Notes under the pieces: generated by a model
The model's database searches: none
Told to the model about the DNA's origin: nothing
Seen by the model: only the letters and a program-made list of their open reading frames with translations
Shown: positions 37,901 to 53,140 of the stretch, piece by piece
How positions within the stretch are numbered: the stretch's first letter is position 1
How the letters are laid out: every line of letters begins with the position of its first letter
Made by a program: the position numbers and the translations under genes
Origin: Bombus terrestris
Lineage: Eukaryota > Arthropoda > Insecta > Hymenoptera > Apidae
NCBI RefSeq assembly: GCF_910591885.1
Contig: NW_025963627.1
Coordinates: forward strand, 62,001-126,000
Length of the DNA: 64,000 bases
Direction: 5' to 3'

Positions 37901-38690
37901 GGGACACCGTTGGACATCGCTGGACACCGTTGGACATCGTTGGACACCGTGGGACAACGTGGGACAACGTGGGACAACGTGGGACAACGTGGGACAACGT
38001 GGGACAACGTGGGACAACGTGGGACAACGTGGGAAAACGTGGGACAACGTGGGACACCGTTGGACATCGCTGGACACCGTTGGACATCGTTGGACACCGT
38101 GGGACAACGTGGGACAACGTGGGACATCGTGGGACAACGTGGGACAACGTGGGACAACGTGGGACATCGTGGGACACCGTGGGACAACGTGGGACAACGT
38201 GGGACAACGTGGGACAACGTCGGACAACGTGGGACAACGTGGGACATCGTGGGACAACGTGGGACAACGTGGGACAACGTGGGACAACGTGGGACAACGT
38301 GGGACACCGTTGGACACCGTGGGACACCGTTGGACACCGTTGGACATCGTTGGACACCGTGGGACAACGTGGGACAACGTGGGACAACGTGGGACAACGT
38401 GGGACATCGTGGGACAACGTGGGACAACGTGGGACAACGTGGGACAACGTGGGACAACGTGGGACAACGTGGGACAACGTGGGACAACGTGGGACATCGT
38501 GGGACAACGTGGGACAACGTGGGACAACGTGGGACAACGTGGGACAACGTGGGACAACGTGGGACAACGTGGGACAACGTGGGACAACGTGGGAAAACGT
38601 GGGACAACGTGGGACACCGTTGGACATCGCTGGACACCGTTGGACAACGTGGGACATCGTGGGACAACGTGGGACAACGTGGGACAACGT
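34951..38690 (+). repeat. Region II, first block (3.8-kb period)
   Basis: Begins with a five-unit motif (C-T, A-G, C-T, T-T, C-G; here at 35003) that I do not find before this point. It is followed 30 bp later by gaccacgtgg (35073), then a GTTG island with gacacctttg (35383) and gaaaccatgg (35603). An internal repeat of 1,430 bp links 35.5-36.1 kb with 36.93-37.5 kb: gaaaccatgg 35603/37033, gacaacgggg 35773/37203, motif 35933/37363, gaccacgtgg 36003/37433. Confidence 0.7.
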
Positions 38691-41162
38691 GGGACGACGT
38701 GGGACCACGTGGGACAACGTGGGACAACGTGGGACAACGTGGGACAACGTGGGACAACGTGGGACATCGTGGGACAACGTGGGACAACGTGGGACAACGT
38801 GGGACAACGTGGGACACCGTTGGACAACGTGGGACACCGTTGGACATCGTTGGACACCGTGGGACAACGTGGGACAACGTGGGACCACGTGGGACAACGT
38901 GGGACAACGTGGGACAACGTGGGACAACGTGGGACAACGTGGGACAACGTGGGACAACGTGGGACACCGTTGGACACCGTTGGACATCGTTGGACATCGT
39001 TGGACATCGTGGGACACCGTTGGACATCGTTGGACATCGTTGGACACCGTTGGACATCGTTGGACACCGTTGGACATCGTTGGACATCGTTGGACATCGT
39101 GGGACACCGTTGGACATCGTTGGACATCGTTGGACACCGTTGGACATCGTTGGACATCGTTGGACATCGTTGGACACCGTTGGACACCGTTGGACACCTT
39201 TGGACATCGTTGGACACCGTGGGACAACGTGGGACAACGTGGGACAACGTGGGACAACGTGGGACAACGTGGGACAACGTGGGACATCGTGGGACAACGT
39301 GGGACAACGTGGGACAACGTGGGACACCGTTGGACACCGTTGGACACCGTTGGACACCGTTGGACATCGTTGGACACCGTGGGACAACGTGGGACAACGT
39401 GGGACAACGTGGGAAACCATGGAACAACGTGGGACAACGTGGGACACCGTTGGACATCGTTGGACAACGTGGGACAACGTGGGACAACGTGGGACAACGT
39501 GGGACAACGTGGGACAACGTGGGACACCGTTGGACACCGTGGGACACCGTTGGACACCGTTGGACATCGTTGGACACCGTGGGACAACGTGGGACAACGT
39601 GGGACAACGTGGGACAACGTGGGACAACGTGGGACAACGTGGGACAACGTGGGACAACGTGGGACAACGTGGGACAACGTGGGACAACGTGGGACATCGT
39701 GGGACAACGTGGGACAACGTGGGACAACGTGGGACAACGTGGGACACCGTTGGACAACGTGGGACACCGTTGGACATCGTTGGACACCGTGGGACAACGT
39801 GGGACAACGTGGGACAACGTGGGACAACGTGGGACAACGTGGGACAACGTGGGACACCGTTGGACACCGTGGGACAACGTGGGACAACGTGGGACCACGT
39901 GGGACAACGTGGGACAACGTGGGACAACGTGGGACAACGTGGGACATCGTGGGACAACGTGGGACAACGTGGGACAACGTGGGACAACGTGGGACAACGT
40001 GGGACACCGTTGGACACCGTTGGACACCGTTGGACACCGTTGGACATCGTTGGACACCGTGGGACAACGTGGGACAACGTGGGACAACGTGGGACAACGT
40101 GGGAAAACGTGGGACAACGTGGGACACCGTTGGACATCGCTGGACACCGTTGGACATCGTTGGACACCGTGGGACAACGTGGGACAACGTGGGACATCGT
40201 GGGACAACGTGGGACAACGTGGGACAACGTGGGACATCGTGGGACACCGTGGGACAACGTGGGACAACGTGGGACAACGTGGGACAACGTCGGACAACGT
40301 GGGACAACGTGGGACATCGTGGGACAACGTGGGACAACGTGGGACAACGTGGGACAACGTGGGACAACGTGGGACACCGTTGGACACCGTGGGACACCGT
40401 TGGACACCGTTGGACATCGTTGGACACCGTGGGACAACGTGGGACAACGTGGGACAACGTGGGACAACGTGGGACATCGTGGGACAACGTGGGACAACGT
40501 GGGACAACGTGGGACAACGTGGGACAACGTGGGACAACGTGGGACAACGTGGGACAACGTGGGACATCGTGGGACAACGTGGGACAACGTGGGACAACGT
40601 GGGACAACGTGGGACAACGTGGGACAACGTGGGACAACGTGGGACAACGTGGGACAACGTGGGAAAACGTGGGACAACGTGGGACACCGTTGGACATCGC
40701 TGGACACCGTTGGACATCGTTGGACACCGTGGGACAACGTGGGACAACGTGGGACATCGTGGGACAACGTGGGACAACGTGGGACAACGTGGGACATCGT
40801 GGGACACCGTGGGACAACGTGGGACAACGTGGGACAACGTGGGACAACGTCGGACAACGTGGGACAACGTGGGACATCGTGGGACAACGTGGGACAACGT
40901 GGGACAACGTGGGACAACGTGGGACAACGTGGGACACCGTTGGACACCGTGGGACACCGTTGGACACCGTTGGACATCGTTGGACACCGTGGGACAACGT
41001 GGGACAACGTGGGACAACGTGGGACAACGTGGGACATCGTGGGACAACGTGGGACAACGTGGGACAACGTGGGACAACGTGGGACATCGTGGGACAACGT
41101 GGGACAACGTGGGACAACGTGGGACATCGTGGGACAACGTGGGACAACGTGGGACAACGTGG
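38691..41162 (+). repeat. Region II, second block (2,470 bp)
   Basis: Starts with gacgacgtgg then gaccacgtgg (38693, 38703). Its motif (38813), island with gacacctttg (39193), gaaaccatgg (39413) and second motif (39743) lie 3,810 bp after those of the first block and 2,470 bp before those of the third. gacaacgtcg units are also present. Confidence 0.75.
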
Positions 41163-43600
41163 GACGACGTGGGACCACGTGGGACAACGTGGGACAACGT
41201 GGGACAACGTGGGACAACGTGGGACAACGTGGGACATCGTGGGACAACGTGGGACAACGTGGGACAACGTGGGACAACGTGGGACACCGTTGGACAACGT
41301 GGGACAACGTTGGACATCGTTGGACACCGTGGGACAACGTGGGACAACGTGGGACCACGTGGGACAACGTGGGACAACGTGAGACAACGTGGGACAACGT
41401 GGGACAACGTGGGACAACGTGGGACAACGTGGGACACCGTTGGACACCGTTGGACATCGTTGGACATCGTTGGACATCGTGGGACACCGTTGGACATCGT
41501 TGGACATCGTTGGACACCGTTGGACATCGTTGGACACCGTTGGACATCGTTGGACATCGTTGGACATCGTGGGACACCGTTGGACATCGTTGGACATCGT
41601 TGGACACCGTTGGACATCGTTGGACATCGTTGGACATCGTTGGACACCGTTGGACACCGTTGGACACCTTTGGACATCGTTGGACACCGTGGGACAACGT
41701 GGGACAACGTGGGACAACGTGGGACAACGTGGGACAACGTGGGACAACGTGGGACATCGTGGGACAACGTGGGACAACGTGGGACAACGTGGGACACCGT
41801 TGGACACCGTTGGACACCGTTGGACACCGTTGGACATCGTTGGACACCGTGGGACAACGTGGGACAACGTGGGACAACGTGGGAAACCATGGAACAACGT
41901 GGGACAACGTGGGACACCGTTGGACATCGTTGGACAACGTGGGACAACGTGGGACAACGTGGGACAACGTGGGACAACGTGGGACAACGTGGGACACCGT
42001 TGGACACCGTGGGACACCGTTGGACACCGTTGGACATCGTTGGACACCGTGGGACAACGGGGGACAACGTGGGACAACGTGGGACAACGTGGGACAACGT
42101 GGGACAACGTGGGACAACGTGGGACAACGTGGGACAACGTGGGACAACGTGGGACAACGTGGGACATCGTGGGACAACGTGGGACAACGTGGGACAACGT
42201 GGGACAACGTGGGACACCGTTGGACAACGTGGGACACCGTTGGACATCGTTGGACACCGTGGGACAACGTGGGACAACGTGGGACCACGTGGGACAACGT
42301 GGGACAACGTGGGACAACGTGGGACACCGTTGGACACCGTGGGACAACGTGGGACAACGTGGGACCACGTGGGACAACGTGGGACAACGTGGGACAACGT
42401 GGGACAACGTGGGACATCGTGGGACAACGTGGGACAACGTGGGACAACGTGGGACAACGTGGGACAACGTGGGACACCGTTGGACACCGTTGGACACCGT
42501 TGGACACCGTTGGACATCGTTGGACACCGTGGGACAACGTGGGACAACGTGGGACAACGTGGGAAACCATGGAACAACGTGGGACAACGTGGGACACCGT
42601 TGGACATCGTTGGACATCGTTGGACACCGTGGGACAACGTGGGACAACGTGGGAAAACGTGGGACAACGTGGGACACCGTTGGACATCGCTGGACACCGT
42701 TGGACATCGTTGGACACCGTGGGACAACGTGGGACAACGTGGGACAACGTGGGACAACGTGGGACAACGTGGGACAACGTGGGACAACGTGGGACAACGT
42801 GGGAAAACGTGGGACAACGTGGGACACCGTTGGACATCGCTGGACACCGTTGGACATCGTTGGACACCGTGGGACAACGTGGGACAACGTGGGACATCGT
42901 GGGACAACGTGGGACAACGTGGGACACCGTGGGACATCGTGGGACACCGTGGGACAACGTGGGACAACGTGGGACAACGTGGGACAACGTCGGACAACGT
43001 GGGACAACGTGGGACATCGTGGGACAACGTGGGACAACGTGGGACAACGTGGGACAACGTGGGACAACGTGGGACACCGTTGGACACCGTGGGACACCGT
43101 TGGACACCGTTGGACATCGTTGGACACCGTGGGACAACGTGGGACAACGTGGGACAACGTGGGACAACGTGGGACATCGTGGGACAACGTGGGACAACGT
43201 GGGACAACGTGGGACAACGTGGGACAACGTGGGACAACGTGGGACAACGTGGGACAACGTGGGACAACGTGGGACAACGTGGGACAACGTGGGACAACGT
43301 GGGACAACGTGGGACAACGTGGGACAACGTGGGAAAACGTGGGACAACGTGGGACACCGTTGGACACCGTGGGACAACGTGGGACAACGTGGGACAACGT
43401 GGGACAACGTGGGACATCGTGGGACAACGTGGGACAACGTGGGACAACGTGGGACAACGTGGGACAACGTGGGACAACGTGGGACAACGTGGGACAACGT
43501 GGGACAACGTGGGACAACGTGGGACAACGTGGGACAACGTGGGACAACGTGGGACAACGTGGGAAAACGTGGGACAACGTGGGACACCGTTGGACATCGC
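41163..43600 (+). repeat. Region II, third block (about 2.44 kb)
   Basis: gacgacgtgg/gaccacgtgg 41163/41173, gacacctttg 41663, gaaaccatgg 41883 and 42553. It matches the second block at 2,470 bp until about 42.55 kb. It then has ~230 bp that the second block lacks, including the second gaaaccatgg, before gaaaacgtgg at 42653 and 42803. The five-unit motif at 41283 carries an A-T unit where the others have C-T. The right edge is approximate. Confidence 0.65.
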
Positions 43601-46600
43601 TGGACACCGTTGGACATCGTTGGACACCGTGGGACAACGTGGGACAACGTGGGACATCGTGGGACAACGTGGGACAACGTGGGACATCGTGGGACAACGT
43701 GGGACAACGTGGGACAACGTGGGACAACGTGGGACACTGTTGGACATCGCTGGACACCGTTGGACATCGTTGGACACCGTGGGACAACGTGGGACAACGT
43801 GGGACAACGTGGGACAACGTGGGACAACGTGGGACAACGTGGGACAACGTGGGACATCGTGGGACAACGTGGGACAACGTGGGACAACGTGGGACAACGT
43901 GGGACACCGTTGGACATCGCTGGACACCGTTGGACATCGTTGGACACCGTGGGACAACGTGGGACAACGTGGGACATCGTGGGACAACGTGGGACAACGT
44001 GGGACAACGTGGGACAACGTGGGACAACGTGGGACATCGTTGGACACCGTTGGACACCGTGGGACAACGTGGGACAACGTGGGACAACGTGGGACAACGT
44101 GGGACAACGTGGGACAACGTGGGACAACGTGGGACAACGTGGGACAACGTGGGACAACGTGGGACAACGTGGGACAACGTGGGACAACGTGGGACAACGT
44201 GGGACAACGTGGGACATCGTGGGACAACGTGGGACAACGTGGGACAACGTGGGACAACGTGGGACACCGTTGGACAACGTGGGACACCGTTGGACATCGT
44301 TGGACACCGTGGGACAACGTGGGACAACGTGGGACAACGTGGGACATCGTGGGACAACGTGGGACAACGTGGGACAACGTGGGACAACGTGGGACAACGT
44401 GGGACACCGTTGGACACCGTTGGACACCGTTGGACACCGTTGGACATCGTTGGACACCGTGGGACAACGTGGGACAACGTGGGACAACGTGGGAAACCAT
44501 GGAACAACGTGGGACAACGTGGGACACCGTTGGACATCGCTGGACATCGTTGGACACCGTGGGACAACGTGGGACAACGTGGGAAAACGTGGGACAACGT
44601 GGGACACCGTTGGACATCGCTGGACACCGTTGGACATCGTTGGACACCGTGGGACAACGTGGGACAACGCGGGACAACGTGGGACAACGTGGGACAACGT
44701 GGGACAACGTGGGACAACGTGGGACAACGTGGGACATCGTTGGACACCGTTGGACACCGTGGGACAACGTGGGACAACGTGGGACAACGTGGGACAACGT
44801 GGGACAACGTGGGACAACGTGGGACAACGTGGGACAACGTGGGACAACGTGGGACAACGTGGGACAACGTGGGACAACGTGGGACAACGTGGGACAACGT
44901 GGGACAACGTGGGACAACGTGGGACAACGTGGGACATCGTGGGACAACGTGGGACACCGTTGGACACCGTTGGACACCGTTGGACACCGTTGGACATCGT
45001 TGGACACCGTGGGACAACGTGGGACAACGTGGGACATCGTGGGACAACGTGGGACAACGTGGGACAACGTGGGACAACGTGGGACAACGTGGGACACCGT
45101 TGGACATCTTTGGACACCGTGGGACACCGTGGGACAACGTGGGACAACGTGGGACAACGTGGGACAACGTGGGAAACCATGGAACAACGTGGGACAACGT
45201 GGGACACCGGTGGACATCGTTGGACAACGTGGGACAACGTGGGACAGCGTGGGACAACGTGGGACAACGTGGGACAACGTGGGACAACGTTGGACACCGT
45301 GGGACACCGTTGGACACCGTTGGACATCGTTGGACACCGTGGGACAACGTGGGAAAACGTGGGACAACGTGGGACAACGTGGGACAACGTGGGACAACGT
45401 GGGACAACGTGGGACAACGTGGGACAACGTGGGACAACGTGGGACAACGTGGGACACCGTTGGACAACGTGGGACACCGTTGGACATCGTTGGACACCGT
45501 GGGACAACGTGGGACAACGTGGGACAACGTGGGACAACGTGGGACAACGTGGGACACCGTTGGACATCGTTGGACACCGTTGGACATCGTTGGACATCGT
45601 TGGACATCGTTGGACATCGTTGGACACCGTTGGACACCGTTGGACACCGTTGGACATCGTTGGACACCGTGGGACAACGTGGGACATCGTGGGACACCGT
45701 TGGACATCGTTGGACATCGTTGGACACCGTTGGACATCGTTGGACACCGTTGGACATCGTTGGACATCGTTGGACATCGTTGGACATCGTTGGACACCGT
45801 TGGACACCGTTGGACACCGTTGGACATCGTTGGACACCGTGGGACAACGTGGGACAACGTGGGACACCGTGGGACACCGTTGGACACCGTTGGACATCGT
45901 TGGACACCGTGGGACAACGTGGGACAACGTGGGACAACGTGGGACAACGTGGGACAACGTGGGACAACGTGGGACAACGTGGGACAACGTGGGACAACGT
46001 GGGACAACGTGGGACATCGTGGGACAACGTGGGACAACGTGGGACAACGTGGGACAACGTGGGACATCGTTGGACACCGTGGAACAACGTGGGACAACGT
46101 GGGACAACGTGGGACAACGTGGGACAACGTGGGACAACGTGGGACAACGTGGGACAACGTGGGACAACGTGGGACAACGTGGGACAACGTGGGACAACGT
46201 GGGACAACGTGGGACACCGTTGGACATCGCTGGACACCGTTGGACATCGTTGGACACCGTGGGACAACGTGGGACAACGTGGGACAACGTGGGACAACGT
46301 GGGACAACGTGGGACAACGTGGGACAACGTGGGACATCGTGGGACAACGTGGGACAACGTGGGACAACGTGGGACAACGTGGGACACCGTTGGACAACGT
46401 GGGACACCGTTGGACATCGTTGGACACCGTGGGACAACGTGGGACAACGTGGGACCACGTGGGACAACGTGGGACAACGTGGGACAACGTGGGACAACGT
46501 GGGACAACGTGGGACAACGTGGGACAACGTGGGACAACGTGGGACAACGTGGGACATCGTGGGACAACGTGGGACAACGTGGGACAACGTGGGACAACGT

Positions 46601-47562
46601 GGCACAACGTGGGACACCGTTGGACATCGTTGGACACCGTGGGACACCGTGGGACAACGTGGGACAACGTGGGACAACGTGGGACAACGTGGGACAACGT
46701 GGGAAACCATGGAACAACGTGGGACAACGTGGGACACCGTTGGACATCGTTGGACAACGTGGGACAACGTGGGACAACGTGGGACAACGTGGGAAAACGT
46801 GGGACAACGTGGGACACCGTTGGACATCGCTGGACACCGTTGGACATCGTTGGACACCGTGGGACAACGTGGGACAACGTGGGACAACGTGGGACAACGT
46901 GGGACAACGTGGGACAACGTGGGACAACGTGGGACAACGTGGGACAACGTGGGACAACGTGGGACAACGTGGGACATCGTGGGACAAGGTGGGACAACGT
47001 GGGACAACGTGGGACAACGTGGGACATCGTTGGACACCGTTGGACACCGTGGGACAACGTGGGACAACGTCGGACAACGTGGGACAACGTGGGACAACGT
47101 GGGACAACGTGGGACAACGTGGGACAACGTGGGACAACGTGGGACAACGTGGGACACCGTTGGACACCGTGGGACACCGTTGGACACCGTTGGACATCGT
47201 TGGACACCGTGGGACAACGTGGGACAACGTGGGACAACGTGGGACAACGTGGGACAACGTGGGACAACGTGGGACAACGTGGGACAACGTGGGACAACGT
47301 GGGACAACGTGGGACACCGTTGGACAACGTGGGACACCGTTGGACATCGTTGGACACCGTGGGACAACGTGGGACAACGTGGGACAACGTGGGACAACGT
47401 GGGACAACGTGGGACACCGTTGGACATCGTTGGACATCGTTGGACATCGTGGGACACCGTTGGACATCGTTGGACATCGTTGGACACCGTTGGACACCGT
47501 TGGACAACGTGGGACATCGTGGGACAACGTGGGACAACGTGGGACAACGTGGGACAACGTGG
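43601..47562 (+). repeat. Irregular stretch of region II
   Basis: I see no single long period here. It holds short runs bounded by T-T, C-T, C-G triplets (44033, 44733, 47023), a mixed C-T/T-T cluster at 45553-45842 that resembles two broken GTTG islands, and many private changes: gacactgttg 43733, gacaacgcgg 44663, gacatctttg 45103, gacaccggtg 45203, gacagcgtgg 45243, cacaacgtgg 46603, gacaaggtgg 46983. It looks older or less homogenised than its neighbours. Confidence 0.6.
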
Positions 47563-49690
47563 GACACCGTTGGACACCGTGGGACACCGTTGGACACCGT
47601 TGGACACCGTTGGACATCGTTGGACATCGTTGGACATCGTGGGACACCGTTGGACATCGTTGGACATCGTTGGACACCGTTGGACATCGTTGGACACCGT
47701 TTGACATCGTTGGACATCGTTGGACATCGTGGGACACCGTTGGACATCGTTGGACATCGTTGGACACCGTTGGACATCGTTGGACATCGTTGGACATCGT
47801 TGGACACCGTTGGACACCGTTGGACACCGTTGGACATCGTTGGACACCGTGGGACAACGTGGGACAACGTGGGACAACGTGGGACAACGTGGGACAACGT
47901 GGGACAACGTGGGACATCGTGGGACAACGTGGGACAACGTGGGACAACGTGGGACAACGTGGGACAACGTGGGACACCGTTGGACAACGTGGGACAACGT
48001 GGGACAACGTGGGACAACGTGGGACAACGTGGGACACCGTTGGACATCGTTGGACATCGTTGGACATCGTTGGACACCGTTGGACACCGTTGGACACCGT
48101 TGGACACCGTTGGACACCGTTGGACATCGGTGGACATCGTGGGACACCGTTGGACAACGTGGGACAACGTGGGACAACGTGGGACAACGTGGGACACCGT
48201 TGGACACCGTGGGACACCGTTGGACAACGTGGGACAACGTGGGACAACGTGGGACAACGTGGGACAACGTGGGACACCGTTGGACACCGTGGGACACCGT
48301 TGGACACCGTTGGACATCGTTGGACACCGTGGGACAACGTGGGACAACGTGGGACAACGTGGGACAACGTGGGACACCGTTGGACATCGTTGGACACCGT
48401 TGGACATCGTTGGACACCGTGGGACACCGTTGGACACCGTTGGACACCGTTGGACACCGTTGGACACCGTTGGACACCGTTGGACATCGTTGGACACCGC
48501 GGGACAACGTGGGACAACGTGGGACAACGTGGGACAACGTGGGACAACGTGGGACAACGTGGGACATCGTGGGACAACGTGGGACAACGTGGGACAACGT
48601 GGGACAACGTGGGACAACGTGGGACACCGTTGGACAACGTGGGACACCGTTGGACACCGTTGGACATCGTTGGACACCGTTGGACACCGTGGGACAACGT
48701 GGGACAACGTGGGACAACGTGGGACAACGTGGGACAACGTGGGACAACGTGGGACAACGTGGGACACCGTTGGACATCGTTGGACACCGTTGGACATCGT
48801 TGGACACCGTGGGACAACGTGGGACAACGTGGGACAACGTGGGAAACCATGGAACAACGTGGGACAACGTGGGACACCGTTGGACATCGTTGGACAACGT
48901 GGGACAACGTGGGACAACGTGGGACAACGTGGGACACCGTTGGACACCGTGGGACAACGTGGGACAACGTGGGACAACGTGGGACACCGTTGGACATCGT
49001 TGGACATCGTTGGACATCGTTGGACACCGTTGGACACCGTTGGACACCGTTGGACACCGTTGGACACCGTTGGACATCGGTGGACATCGTGGGACACCGT
49101 TGGACAACGTGGGAAAACGTGGGACAACGTGGGACAACGTGGGACAACGTGGGACAACGTGGGACAACGTGGGACAACGTGGGACACCGTTGGACATCGT
49201 TGGACACCGTTGGACATCGTTGGACACCGTGGGACAACGTGGGACAACGTGGGACAACGTGGGAAACCATGGAACAACGTGGGACAACGTGGGACACCGT
49301 TGGACATCGTTGGACAACGTGGGACAACGTGGGACAACGTGGGACAACGTGGGACAACGTGGGACAACGTGGGACACCGTTGGACAACGTGGGACAACGT
49401 GGGACAACGTGGGACAACGTGGGACAACGTGGGACACCGTTGGACACCGTGGGACAACGTGGGACAACGTGGGACAACGTGGGACAACGTGGGACACCGT
49501 TGGACACCGTGGGACACCGTTGGACACCGTTGGACATCGTTGGACACCGTGGGACAACGTGGGACAACGTGGGACAACGTGGGACAACGTGGGACACCGT
49601 TGGACATCGTTGGACACCGTTGGACATCGTTGGACACCGTGGGACACCGTTGGACACCGTTGGACACCGTTGGACATCGGTGGACATCGT
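47563..49690 (+). repeat. GTTG island plus 950-bp repeat pair in region II
   Basis: Begins with a full 29-unit GTTG island (47563-47852) carrying gacaccgttt at 47693, which breaks one plus-strand frame. A cluster of T-T and C-T units ending in gacatcggtg occurs at 48033-48132 and again 950 bp later at 48983-49082, with a related cluster near 52623-52722. gaaaccatgg lies at 48843 and 49263. Confidence 0.65.
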
Positions 49691-51002
49691 GGGACACCGT
49701 TGGACACCGTGGGACACCGTTGGACACCGTTGGACATCGTTGGACACCGTGGGACAACGTGGGACAACGTGGGAAACCATGGAACAACGTGGGACAACGT
49801 GGGACACCGTTGGACACCGTTGGACATCGTTGGACACCGTTGGACACCGTGGGACAACGTGGGACAACGTGGGACAACGTGGGACAACGTGGGACAACGT
49901 AGGACAACGTGGGACAACGTGGGACACCGTTGGACATCGTTGGACAACGTGGGACATCGAGGGACAACGTGGGACAACGTGGGACAACGTGGGACAACGT
50001 GGGACACCGTTGGACACCGTGGGACACCGTTGGACACCGTTGGACACCGTGGGACACCGTTGGACACCGTTGGACATCGTTGGACACCGTTGGACACCGT
50101 TGGACACCGTTGGACACCGTGGGACAACGTGGGACAACGTGGGACAACATGGGACAACGTGGGACAACGTGGGACAACGTGGGACAACGTGGGACAACGT
50201 GGGACAACGTGGGACAACGTGGGACACCGTGGGACATCGTTGGACACCGTTGGACATCGTTGGACACCGTGGGACAACGTGGGACAACGTGGGACACCGT
50301 TGGACACCGTGGGACACCGTTGGACAACGTCGGACAACGTGGGACAACGTGGGACAACGTGGGACAACGTGGGACAACGTGGGACAACGTGGGACAACGT
50401 GGGACAACGTGGGACAACGTGGGACAACGTGGGACAACGTGGGACACCGTTGGGCATCGCTGGACACCGTGGGACAACGTGGGACAACGTGGGACAACGT
50501 GGGACAACGTGGGACAGCGTGGGACACCGTTGGACATCGTTGGACATCGTTGGACATCGTGGGACACCGTTGGACATCGTTGGACATCGTTGGACACCGT
50601 TGGACACCGTTGGACACCGTGGGACAACGTGGGACAACGTGGGACAACGTGGGACAACGTGGGACAACGTGGGACAACGTGGGACAACGTGGGACAACGT
50701 GGGACAACGTGGGACAACGTGGGACAACGTGGGACAACGTGGTACAACGTGGGACAACGTGGGACAACGTGGGACAACGTGGGACACCGTTGGACAACGT
50801 GGGACACCGTTGGACATCGTTGGACACCGTGGGACAACGTGGGACAACGTGGGACAACGTGGGACACCGTTGGACACCGTTGGACATCGTTGGACATCGT
50901 TGGACATCGTGGGACACCGTTGGACATCGTTGGACACCGTTGGACACCGTGGGACAACGTGGGACAACGTGGGACAACGTGGGACACCGTTGGACATCGT
51001 TG

Positions 51003-51442
51003 GACACCGTGGGACAACGTGGGACAACGTGGGACAACGTGGGACAACGTGGGACAACGTGGGACAACGTGGGACAACGTGGGACAACGTGGGACAACGT
51101 GGGACAACGTGGGACAACATGGGACAACGTGGGACAACGTGGGACAACGTGGGACAACGTGGGACAACGTGGGACAACATGGGACAACGTGGGACAACGT
51201 GGGACAACGTGGGACAACGTGGGACAACGTGGGACATCGTGGGACAACGTGGGACAACGTGGGACAACGTGGGACAACGTGGGACAACGTGGGACAACGT
51301 GGGACAACGTGGGACAACGTGGGACAACGTGGGACAACGTGGGACAACGTGGGACAACGTGGGACAACGTGGGACAACGTGGGACAACGTGGGACAACGT
51401 GGGACAACGTGGGACAACGTGGGACAACGTGGGACAACGTGG
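51003..51442 (+). other. 440-bp uninterrupted GGG-N7 tract, the longest seen by eye
   Basis: Forty-four units in a row keep GG at the end, including two gacaacatgg and two gacatcgtgg that change only the loop. It is broken at 51443 by gacatcgttg. Confidence 0.6.
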
Positions 51443-51892
51443 GACATCGTTGGACACCGTGGGACACCGTTGGACATCGTTGGACACCGTGGGACAACGT
51501 GGGACAACGTGGGACAACGTGGGACAACGTGGGACAACGTGGGACACCGTTGGACATCGTTGGACACCGTGGGACACCGTTGGACACAGTTGGACACCGT
51601 TGGACATCGGTGGACAACGTGGGACAACGTGGGACAACATGGGACAACGTGGGACAACGTGGGACAACGTGGGACAACGTGGGACAACGTGGGACAACGT
51701 GGGACAACGTGGGACAACGTGGGACATCGTTGGACACCGTGGGACACCGTTGGACATCGTTGGACACCGTGGGACAACGTGGGACAACGTGGGACAACGT
51801 GGGACAACGTGGGACAACGTGGGACACCGTTGGACATCGTTGGACACCGTGGGACACCGTTGGACACAGTTGGACACCGTTGGACATCGGTG
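51443..51892 (+). repeat. Local 280-bp tandem pair with gacacagttg and gacatcggtg
   Basis: T-T unit 51443, gacacagttg 51583 and gacatcggtg 51603 recur at 51723, 51863 and 51883. The gacacagttg unit (CpG replaced by AG) occurs nowhere else that I saw, so the two copies come from a single recent local duplication. Confidence 0.75.
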
Positions 51893-53140
51893 GACATCGT
51901 GGGACACCGTTGGACACCGTTGGACACCGTTGGACACATTTGGACACCGTGGGACAACGTGGGACAACGTGGGACAACGTGGGACAACGTGGGACAACGT
52001 GGGACAACGTGGGACAACGTGGGACAACGTGGGACAACGTGGGACAACGTGGGACAACGTGGGACAACGTGGGACAACGTGGGACAACGTGGGACAACGT
52101 GGGACAACGTGGGACAACGTGGGACAACGTGGGACATCGTGGGACAACGTGGGACAACGTGGGACAACGTGGGACAACGTGGGACACCGTTGGACATCGT
52201 TGGACACCGTGGGACAACGTGGGACAACGTGGGACAACGTGGGACACCGTTGGACACCGTTGGACATCGTTGGACATCGTTGGACATCGTGGGACACCGT
52301 TGGACATCGTTGGACACCGTTGGACATCGTTGGACACCGTGGGACAACGTGGGACAACGTGGGACAACGTGGGACAACGTGGGACAACGTGGGACAACGT
52401 GGGACACCGTTGGACATCGTTGGACACCGTTGGACATCGTTGGACACCGTGGGACAACGTGGGACAACGTGGGACAACGTGGGAAACCATGGAACAACGT
52501 GGGACAACGTGGGACACCGTTGGACATCGTGGGACAACGTGGGACAACGTGGGACAACGTGGGACAACGTGGGACACCGTTGGACACCGTGGGACAACGT
52601 GGGACAACGTGGGACAACGTGGGACACCGTTGGACATCGTTGGACATCGTTGGACATCGTTGGACACCGTTGAACACCGTTGGACACCGTTGGACACCGT
52701 TGGACACCGTTGGACATCGGTGGACATCGTGGGACACCGTTGGACAACGTGGGACAACGTGGGACAACGTGGGACAACGTGGGACACCGTTGGACACCGT
52801 GGGACACCGTTGGACAACGTGGGACAACGTGGGACAACGTGGGACAACGTGGGACAACGTGGGACACCGTTGGACACCGTGGGACACCGTTGGACACCGT
52901 TGGACATCGTTGGACACCGTGGGACAACGTGGGACAACGTGGGACAACGTGGGACAACGTGGGACACCGTTGGACATCGTTGGACACCGTTGGACATCGT
53001 TGGACACCGTGGGACACCGTTGGACACCGTTGGACACCGTTGGACATCGGTGGACATCGTGGGACACCGTTGGACACCGTTGGACATCGTTGGACACCGT
53101 TGGACACCGTGGGACAACTTGGGACAACGTGGGACAACGT

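Larger units (their letters stand above)
49691..53140 (+). repeat. Region II, 3.45-kb block, copy 1
   Basis: gacatcggtg 49673, gaaaccatgg 49773 and gacaacgtag 49893 recur at 53043, 53223 and 53343 (3,370-3,450 bp). Inside are ggcatcgctg (50453), tacaacgtgg (50743), a 44-unit -gtgg run (51003-51442), three gacaacatgg units (51113, 51173, 51633) and a 280-bp tandem pair (51443-51722 and 51723 onward). gacacatttg at 51933 is unique. Confidence 0.65.
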
